In this document: positions 1 through 5,058 of the stretch, piece by piece
Layout of the letters: each line of letters begins with the position of its first letter
How positions within the stretch are numbered: the stretch's first letter is position 1
Source of the DNA: Planctomycetota bacterium
Lineage (GTDB): Bacteria; Planctomycetota; Planctomycetia; Pirellulales; Lacipirellulaceae
NCBI GenBank assembly: GCA_024278035.1
Contig: JAJRUA010000198.1
Coordinates: 1-5,058, forward strand
Length of the DNA: 5,058 bases
Reading direction: 5' to 3'
Made by a program: the position numbers and the translations under genes
The notes under the pieces: generated by a model
Databases searched by the model: none
Seen by the model: the letters and a program-made list of their open reading frames with translations, nothing else
Told to the model about the DNA's origin: nothing

Positions 1-698
<698 letters not shown>

Positions 699-757
699 TT
701 AGTTACTAGTAGGGAGTTGCTGGGCGCTAGTTCATGAGTTCGCCACTCGTTCAGGCA

Positions 758-785
758 GGCGAGCCGGGAGCGTAAGCGACCGGAG
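758..785 (+). repeat. 28-bp dispersed repeat, copy A
   Basis: This copy begins GGCGAGCCGGGAG and ends GCGACCGGAG, the forward orientation. It differs from the other four copies in the window at one base (G for C at 767). It is the left arm of element 1, and its inner flank does not resemble those of copies B or D. Confidence 0.9.
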
Positions 786-837
786 GAGAGAACCCTGTGC
801 AAATTAACACTTGCAACAAGGCGTCCGCTGCAAAAAA

Positions 838-865
838 CTCCGGTCGCTTACGCTCGCGGCTCGCC
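838..865 (-). repeat. 28-bp dispersed repeat, copy B
   Basis: This is the inverted orientation, beginning CTCCGGTCGC and ending GCGGCTCGCC, identical to the reverse complement of copies C and D. It is the right arm of element 1. Its inner flank at 817-837 is shared with copy D (19 of 21 bases), which makes B and D the same arm of a larger unit. Confidence 0.92.
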
Positions 866-953
866 ATCTAATCTACAACTAGCGCCTAGCAACTCTCAAC
901 TGGCGACTCTATGGTACGTGATTCCTCCTTGCCCAACCACGCCAGCCGGTAGT

Positions 954-3900
954 ATGGCTTCCGACTCTCCCGCCGCCACCATTGCCATTCGAGGGGCCTC
1001 TACGCACAATCTGCGCGACGTCGACCTCGATTTGCCCCGAAACCAGTTGATTGTTTTCTGTGGAGCCTCGGGCAGTGGCAAAACATCAATGGCGATCGAC
1101 ACGCTCTATGCCGAGGGCCAGCGTCGCTACATCGAAAGCTTTAGTGCCTACACACGCCAGTTTCTCGATCAACTGGATAAACCCGATGTCGAACGAATCG
1201 ACGGCCTGCCACCGGCGATTGCTGTGACCCGCTCCGCCGGGGGGCGCTCGAACCGAACGACCGTCGCCACCGCTACCGAAGTCGCCGATCACTTGCGGTT
1301 GCTCTTCGCTCGGATCGGCGAAACGACCTGCCCCGATTGCAATTTGCCCGTTCGTCAGGATTCGATCGAGGCTATCGCCACAGCCGTGGCTGCTGAGCTA
1401 ACTCAAGCGGGAGGTACTACCAAGGCGATGCTCGGCTTTGAAGTCGATCTTTCAGAAGAAGACGCGGCAACGCACGTTGCTGAATTGATCGAAGCGGGTT
1501 ACGTCCGTGCCGTGGTGAATGGCGTGACCGAGTCGCTCACGCCTGAGTTGCTGGGACGCCTTGCACCCGAGGGAACGCTCACCGTGATTGCCGATCGCCT
1601 AACCGCTGGCAAGATCGACGTAGCACGTATCACGGAGTCGATCGAAGCGGTGCTGGAAGGGGGCGACGGGGCGTGTGTGGCGTTTATCTCGCAGGAAGAT
1701 TCAAGGCGTGAATCCCCCTCCCCCGTTTTTGGGGGAGGGGCTAGGGGAGGGGGAAAGAACCCGTGTGATGGTTCACCCCCTCCCCTAACCCCTCCCCCCA
1801 AAGGGGAGGGGGATACGCCAACCCTCTCCATCGATGGGCGCACTTGGCATCGCCTGCCGTTCGATACACGTTTCCGTTGTAATCCGTGCGGCCGAGAGTT
1901 CCGACTGCCAGAGCCCCAGCTTTTTAACTTCAACAGCCCCCTCGGGGCCTGTGAATTGTGCGAAGGGTTTGGCAGTGTCGTCGAGACGGACATGGACCTT
2001 GTCGTTCCCGACCCATCGAAGACGCTCCGCGAAGGGGCCATTGCTCCGTGGACGACGCCCGCCTATGAGCACGAACGGGAAGAACTGCTTGCCTTGGCGG
2101 ACGATTACAACTTGCCCGTGGAGGTTCCTTACCGTGAACTCTCGGAAGAACACATTCGGATGATCGTTGAGGGCGTGCCGGAACGTGAGTTTGGTGGCCT
2201 CAATGGCTTTTTCAAGTGGCTCGAACGCCGCAAGTACAAGATGCACCTTCGGGTGTTTCTAAGCCGGTGGCGATCTTACCGACCTTGCGAAGCGTGTGGC
2301 GGGGCACGTTTGAGCCCCGAGGCGCTGGCAGTACGAGTCGGCGGTCTCAACTTTGCCCAGCTTAGTGCGATGGAGGTCCGCCAGGCGATCTCGTGGTTTT
2401 CCCAACTCGAACTACCGGTGTCCGAACAGCAAATCGCTCAAGCGATCTTGGCGGATGTACAAGCACGGCTACAGTACCTTGAAGAAGTGGGCGTCGGATA
2501 CCTCACGCTTGACCGAACGCTTCGCACGCTCAGCACGGGCGAAGCCCAACGCGTCGGCATGACCGCGACGCTCGGATCGAACCTGGTCGATATGCTTTAC
2601 GTTTTGGATGAACCTTCAGCCGGGCTCCATCCGGTCGATGTGGGGGCGCTCACCCAAGCGATCACCCGTCTGCGCGATCGTGGCAACACCGTCATCGTTG
2701 TAGACCACGAAGAAGAGACGATTCGCTCAGCGGATGAACTTGTCGAGTTCGGACCGCAGTCGGGTGTCGAGGGGGGGCAAATTATTTACCAAGGTCCGCC
2801 CAACGAGGTGATCCACTGCCGGGTGAGCCGCACGGGGGACTGGCTCTCGGGCCGTCGAGCGATTCGTAGCTGTGCTTCTACGCGTCGCTCGACGAAGCAA
2901 GGGGTGATTACGCTCCAAGGAGCCCGTGGTGCCAATCTTGCGGATATTGACATCGAGTTCCCACTCGGTGTGCTGGTCGTTGTTACGGGCGTTAGTGGTG
3001 CGGGCAAAAGTAGCCTTGTTCGCCGGACACTCTTTCCCGCCCTAGCGGAACGGTTGCAAGATAAATCGAGTCCTGCGAAAGAAGCGAAGCATGAAGCGGA
3101 CCGGCCTTTGCCCTACGCACAACTGCTGGGTTCGCAACAAATCGACGAGGTCGTGCTGGTCGATCAACAGCCGATCGGACGGTCGCCGCGCTCCAACCCG
3201 GTGACTTATATCAAAGCGTTTGATCCCATTCGGGCACTCTTTGCCGAACAGCCAGACGCTCAGACGCATGGTTTCACGGCGAGCCACTTTAGTTTCAACG
3301 TGGATGGGGGCCGGTGCGAAACGTGCAAAGGAGCGGGGCATGTCGAGATCGACATGCAGTTCTTGGCCGATATTTTTATGAAATGTCGCGATTGCGAAGG
3401 GCGCCGCTATCGCCGGGAGGTGCTGGAGGTCCGATACCGTGGGCGTGATATTTCCGAAGTGCTCGACATGACGGCCCTTGAAGCGTTTCGGTTTTTCCGT
3501 GGCCATAAGAAGGTGCAGGCGAAGCTCAAATCGCTCGTTGATGTCGGGCTCAACTACCTGCAACTTGGCCAACCGGCCAACACCCTTTCGGGCGGTGAAG
3601 CTCAGAGGCTCAAACTGGCCGGTCGGCTGGCGACCAAGCAGGCGGCCCGTACGCTGTTTATTTTGGACGAACCGACCACCGGCTTGCACTTTTCCGATGT
3701 CCAGCAATTGATCGATTGCTTTGGAGCGTTGCTCGATGTGGGCCACTCCCTCTTGGTTATCGAACACAATGTGCAAATGATGATGGGAGCCGACTGGATC
3801 ATCGACCTTGGCCCGGGGGCCGCTGCGAACGGAGGAAAAATTGTTGTTCAAGGGACGCCAGAGAAGGTTGCCGCTTGTAAAAAATCCGTAACCGGCCAAG

Positions 3901-3983
3901 CCCTTGCCGAAGCGTTCCAACGCCGCGACACGGCCGCCGCAGCGCTCGAAGCCGAAGAGGCAGAGCTAGAAGATGAGCCGTAG
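954..3983 (+). CDS. uvrA: UvrA-family excinuclease ABC subunit A (possible UvrA paralogue)
   Basis: UvrA is the dimeric lesion-recognition ATPase of nucleotide excision repair; it loads UvrB on damaged DNA in the cytoplasm. The ATG at 954 gives 1009 residues; an in-frame GTG at 918 would add 12 residues unlike the family, so ATG is preferred although neither start has a clear ribosome-binding site. In order: Walker A GASGSGKT (37-44), a UvrB-binding/insertion region (about 119-245), an unusual low-complexity insert (254-287), zinc finger 1 (Cys309/312/333/336), signature LSTGE (526-530), Walker B LDEPSAGLH (Asp552-Glu553), second Walker A GVSGAGKS (Lys685), zinc finger 2 (Cys788/791/811/814), signature LSGGE (878-882) and Walker B LDEPTTGLH (Asp905-Glu906). 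Both H-loop histidines are present. The protein exceeds the usual 940 or so residues because of the insert and an acidic, alanine-rich tail of about 25 residues. The first signature has Thr for the usual second Gly. With intact ATP sites and UvrB region it is probably functional, but housekeeping UvrA versus a second paralogue cannot be decided here. Confidence 0.93.
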   Translation: MASDSPAATIAIRGASTHNLRDVDLDLPRNQLIVFCGASGSGKTSMAIDTLYAEGQRRYIESFSAYTRQFLDQLDKPDVERIDGLPPAIAVTRSAGGRSNRTTVATATEVADHLRLLFARIGETTCPDCNLPVRQDSIEAIATAVAAELTQAGGTTKAMLGFEVDLSEEDAATHVAELIEAGYVRAVVNGVTESLTPELLGRLAPEGTLTVIADRLTAGKIDVARITESIEAVLEGGDGACVAFISQEDSRRESPSPVFGGGARGGGKNPCDGSPPPLTPPPKGEGDTPTLSIDGRTWHRLPFDTRFRCNPCGREFRLPEPQLFNFNSPLGACELCEGFGSVVETDMDLVVPDPSKTLREGAIAPWTTPAYEHEREELLALADDYNLPVEVPYRELSEEHIRMIVEGVPEREFGGLNGFFKWLERRKYKMHLRVFLSRWRSYRPCEACGGARLSPEALAVRVGGLNFAQLSAMEVRQAISWFSQLELPVSEQQIAQAILADVQARLQYLEEVGVGYLTLDRTLRTLSTGEAQRVGMTATLGSNLVDMLYVLDEPSAGLHPVDVGALTQAITRLRDRGNTVIVVDHEEETIRSADELVEFGPQSGVEGGQIIYQGPPNEVIHCRVSRTGDWLSGRRAIRSCASTRRSTKQGVITLQGARGANLADIDIEFPLGVLVVVTGVSGAGKSSLVRRTLFPALAERLQDKSSPAKEAKHEADRPLPYAQLLGSQQIDEVVLVDQQPIGRSPRSNPVTYIKAFDPIRALFAEQPDAQTHGFTASHFSFNVDGGRCETCKGAGHVEIDMQFLADIFMKCRDCEGRRYRREVLEVRYRGRDISEVLDMTALEAFRFFRGHKKVQAKLKSLVDVGLNYLQLGQPANTLSGGEAQRLKLAGRLATKQAARTLFILDEPTTGLHFSDVQQLIDCFGALLDVGHSLLVIEHNVQMMMGADWIIDLGPGAAANGGKIVVQGTPEKVAACKKSVTGQALAEAFQRRDTAAAALEAEEAELEDEP
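1712..1814. repeat. C/G-rich palindromic element translated in frame within uvrA
   Basis: About 102 bp made almost wholly of C-runs and G-runs. The ends are a perfect 12-base inverted repeat (1712-1723 ATCCCCCTCCCC with 1803-1814). Inside are a hairpin 1715-1724/1731-1740 (10 bp, loop GTTTTT), a perfect 12-bp pairing of 1742-1753 with 1776-1787, and a hairpin 1789-1797/1803-1811 (9 bp). It encodes 34 residues, 254-287 of the ATG954 protein: a glycine-rich half (GGGARGGG) then a proline-rich half (PPPLTPPPKGEG), with no stop. It lies in the linker between the UvrB-binding region and zinc finger 1, where UvrA has a short variable connection. It looks like a palindromic repeat that landed inside a gene without breaking the frame. 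Confidence 0.85.
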
Positions 3984-4010
3984 GCGAGCCGCGAGCGTAA
4001 GCGACCGGAG
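3983..4010 (+). repeat. 28-bp dispersed repeat, solo copy C at the uvrA stop codon
   Basis: A perfect consensus copy in forward orientation whose first base is the last base of the uvrA TAG stop (3981-3983). It has no inverted partner nearby and fills most of the 46-base gap between the convergent uvrA and kdsA genes. The bases 4006-4010 (CGGAG) can pair with 4024-4028 (CTCCG), a weak 5-bp stem; I do not call this a terminator. Read past the stop, the repeat is open for ten codons to another TAG at 4014. Confidence 0.9.
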
Positions 4011-4029
4011 TTGTAGTCCTGGGCTCCGT

Positions 4030-4848
4030 TTACAGCACAGCACGGATCGCCAGTAATCGCTCTAGCATCGCCGGGAACTGATCGAGCGCAATCATGTTTG
4101 CTCCATCGGATGGCGAACTATCGGGGTCAGGATGCGTTTCGCAAAAGAGGCCATCCGCTCCCATCGCAACGGCTGCCTTGGCAAGCGGCTCGACCATTTC
4201 TCGCTTACCGCCCGTCGCTCCACCCAGGCCGCCCGGTTCTTGCACGCTGTGTGTGGCGTCGAACACCACCGGCGCGCCGAGCACCTGCATCTGTGGTATC
4301 GAACGCATGTCGTTCACCAGTCGGCCATAGCCGAAGAAGGTGCCCCGTTCGCACAGCAACACATTCTCACAGCCGGACGCAGTGAGTTTGCCCATAACGT
4401 GCCGCATGTCTTCGGGTGCCATGAACTGGCCCTTCTTCACATTGACGGCACGCCCCGTCTTGGCAGCAGCTACGAGCAAGTCGGTCTGTCGGGCAAGGAA
4501 CGCGGGGATTTGCAGCACGTCACATACCTCGCCGATGGCTGCCGCTTGTTGGGGTTCGTGTAAGTCGGTCGTTACGGGCAGGCCGGTCGCTTGCTTCACT
4601 CGGTCAAGGATGGCAAGCCCTTCTTCCAGGCCGGGGCCACGGTAGGCATCCAAGCTGGTCCGGTTCGCTTTGTCGAACGATGCTTTGAAGATGAGCGACA
4701 CAGGCAAGTCCGCCGTCGCTTCACGCAGCCGGTCGGCTATGCCGAGCGTCAGGTCAAGCGATTCCAGCACACACGGCCCGGCGATCACCAGCAGGGGTTC
4801 ACCAGGGCCACAACGGTAAGGACCAACAACAGCGGGAAAGTTCGGCAT
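4030..4848 (-). CDS. kdsA: 2-dehydro-3-deoxyphosphooctonate aldolase (Kdo-8-phosphate synthase), metal-dependent class
   Basis: KdsA condenses phosphoenolpyruvate with D-arabinose 5-phosphate to give Kdo-8-phosphate, a cytoplasmic step towards the inner core of lipopolysaccharide. The ATG at 4846-4848 gives 272 residues. Family motifs in order: IAGPCVLES (22-30), [12 protein letters not shown] (54-65), YRGPGLEEG (69-77), [33 protein letters not shown] and ETHPDPD. Cys26, His200, Glu237 and Asp248 lie exactly 15 residues after the four metal ligands of the Aquifex aeolicus enzyme (Cys11, His185, Glu222, Asp233). The E. coli-type metal-independent enzyme has Asn at the first position, so this protein belongs to the metal-requiring class. 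The frame opens further upstream to a GTG at 4894-4896 and an ATG at 4852-4854. I chose 4848 because AAGG lies 9 bases before it and the N-terminus then has the usual length. It is convergent with uvrA, with no co-directional neighbour in view. Confidence 0.95.
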   Translation of the reverse strand: MPNFPAVVGPYRCGPGEPLLVIAGPCVLESLDLTLGIADRLREATADLPVSLIFKASFDKANRTSLDAYRGPGLEEGLAILDRVKQATGLPVTTDLHEPQQAAAIGEVCDVLQIPAFLARQTDLLVAAAKTGRAVNVKKGQFMAPEDMRHVMGKLTASGCENVLLCERGTFFGYGRLVNDMRSIPQMQVLGAPVVFDATHSVQEPGGLGGATGGKREMVEPLAKAAVAMGADGLFCETHPDPDSSPSDGANMIALDQFPAMLERLLAIRAVL

Positions 4849-4857
4849 GTCCATACG

Positions 4858-4861
4858 CCTT
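4858..4861 (-). promoter_or_regulatory. Candidate Shine-Dalgarno for kdsA
   Basis: On the minus strand AAGG lies 9 bases before the ATG at 4846-4848 and only 3 before the ATG at 4852-4854. The spacing favours the inner ATG. It is a short match and the region is also in the open frame from the upstream GTG, so it guides the start choice but does not prove it. Confidence 0.4.
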
Positions 4862-4908
4862 GGGAAATAATCGAGTCGGGGAGTAAGCAAGACCACCAGC
4901 GTACTGCT

Positions 4909-4936
4909 GGCGAGCCGCGAGCGTAAGCGACCGGAG
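4909..4936 (+). repeat. 28-bp dispersed repeat, copy D
   Basis: Forward consensus copy and left arm of element 2. The inner flank 4937-4957 (GTTTTTGCAGCGGATGCCTT plus G) is shared with copy B with two substitutions. Confidence 0.92.
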
Positions 4937-5024
4937 GTTTTTGCAGCGGATGCCTTGCTCCAATGAGTTCTATCGCTGCAGGGTATCCGTCCTACCGATG
5001 GTTAACACCGTCGGCTTGCCAAAA

Positions 5025-5052
5025 CTCCGGTCGCTTACGCTCGCGGCTCGCC
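5025..5052 (-). repeat. 28-bp dispersed repeat, copy E
   Basis: Inverted consensus copy and right arm of element 2, ending six bases before the window edge. Its inner flank (TGCCAAAA at 5017-5024) echoes the TTTTTGCA next to copy D in inverted orientation, so the terminal repeat may extend loosely by several more bases. Confidence 0.92.
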
Positions 5053-5058
5053 TTATTA

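Larger units (their letters stand above)
758..865. mobile_element. MITE-like element 1: 28-bp terminal inverted repeats around a 52-base core
   Basis: Two copies of the window's 28-bp repeat face each other here, at 758-785 (one mismatch, GCCGGGAG for GCCGCGAG) and 838-865 (consensus, inverted). The 52-base core has no reading frame of note. The right arm plus its inner flank (817-865) matches the left arm of element 2 at 4909-4957 at 47 of 49 positions in inverted orientation, so the similarity extends beyond the terminal repeat. Small size, terminal inverted repeats, no coding capacity and a second dispersed copy fit a non-autonomous miniature element or REP/BIME-like unit. No convincing target-site duplication was found and no transposase is present, so mobility is inferred. 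Confidence 0.65.
712..897. repeat. Nested imperfect palindrome filling the ligA-uvrA spacer (outer inverted repeat)
   Basis: A 21-base sequence at 712-732 (GGGAGTTGCTGGGCGCTAGT plus T) is matched in inverted orientation at 877-897 with 19 of 21 identities. This outer pair encloses the inner 28-bp inverted pair at 758-785 and 838-865, so the whole 186-base stretch could fold as a large cruciform or two-stage hairpin. The spacers between outer and inner arms differ in length (25 and 12 bases), so the two layers are not one simple perfect palindrome. The block fills most of the 261-base spacer between the two divergent starts and must overlap or adjoin their promoters. The arms are visible in the sequence; any regulatory role is inference. 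Confidence 0.75.
4909..5052. mobile_element. MITE-like element 2: 28-bp terminal inverted repeats around an 88-base core
   Basis: Perfect 28-bp inverted repeats at 4909-4936 and 5025-5052 enclose an 88-base non-coding core just upstream of kdsA. The core itself has secondary structure: TGCAGCG at 4942-4948 pairs with CGCTGCA at 4974-4980, and CCGATGGT/ACCGTCGG at 4995-5002 and 5007-5014 form an 8-bp stem with one T-G pair. The left end through 4957 matches the inverted right end of element 1, but the rest of the core does not. It lies 60 bases upstream of the chosen kdsA start and may contain or displace its promoter. No transposase or clear target duplication was seen. Confidence 0.68.

Noticed and set aside
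786..837. SOS (LexA) box between the two repair genes
   Set aside because: CTGTGCAAATTAACAC superficially suggests an operator, but it does not match the E. coli or Bacillus-type LexA sites, and the planctomycete motif is not something I can confirm.
758..865. CRISPR array from repeated 28-bp units
   Set aside because: The length is CRISPR-like, but the copies alternate orientation, are spread over kilobases, lack regular spacers and no cas gene is present.
918..953. Upstream GTG start for uvrA adding 12 residues
   Set aside because: The extra residues (MIPPCPTTPAGS) have no family similarity and the GTG has no ribosome-binding site; the ATG at 954 gives a normal UvrA N-terminus. It cannot be fully excluded.
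1499..2041. Minus-strand frame of 180 codons covering the palindromic insert
   Set aside because: It is a shadow of uvrA kept open partly by the symmetry of the insert. It is useful only as evidence for that symmetry.
3042..3920. Open frame of 292 codons on the minus strand within uvrA
   Set aside because: It is antisense to the second ATPase half of UvrA, which has all expected motifs; the opposite strand shows no recognisable domain.
4006..4030. Rho-independent terminator between uvrA and kdsA
   Set aside because: Only a 5-bp stem (4006-4010 with 4024-4028) with a 13-base loop is seen, and there is no proper T-run on either strand.
4132..4563. Plus-strand frames opposite kdsA
   Set aside because: KdsA on the minus strand has every family motif and all metal ligands; the plus-strand peptides match nothing known.

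Overview
The window carries three chromosomal housekeeping genes, two for DNA repair and one for outer-membrane lipopolysaccharide, set among several families of short inverted repeats. No phage, plasmid, transposase, CRISPR or RNA gene was seen. The moderately GC-rich sequence, weak ribosome-binding sites, Gram-negative Kdo synthesis gene and repeat-filled spacers suggest a Gram-negative environmental bacterium. A planctomycete of the Pirellula/Rhodopirellula/Blastopirellula type is my best guess, from resemblance and not from any search.

Layout. Positions 1-692 (minus strand) hold the first 230 codons of an NAD-dependent DNA ligase (ligA), cut by the window edge. Positions 693-953 are a divergent spacer filled with nested inverted repeats. 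Positions 954-3983 (plus strand) hold a complete UvrA-type excinuclease ABC subunit A. About 102 bp of very C/G-rich palindromic DNA sits inside it and is translated in frame. A 46-base convergent gap follows and is mostly occupied by one solo copy of a 28-bp repeat. Positions 4030-4848 (minus strand) hold kdsA, the Kdo-8-phosphate synthase, of the metal-dependent class. From 4849 to the end is the kdsA upstream region, dominated by a second element flanked by the same 28-bp repeat as inverted ends.

How the parts relate. LigA and UvrA share a divergent control region, and both act in DNA repair: UvrA finds lesions and ligase seals the patch. Shared regulation is possible but not shown. KdsA is functionally separate and faces uvrA tail to tail.

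The most notable content is the repeats. There are five copies of one 28-bp sequence: two inverted pairs that look like small non-autonomous (MITE-like) elements, plus one solo copy touching the uvrA stop codon. There is also a different palindromic element inside the uvrA reading frame, in the linker just before the first zinc finger. No new enzyme system is evident. The coding palindrome and the 28-bp repeat family are the things worth following up.
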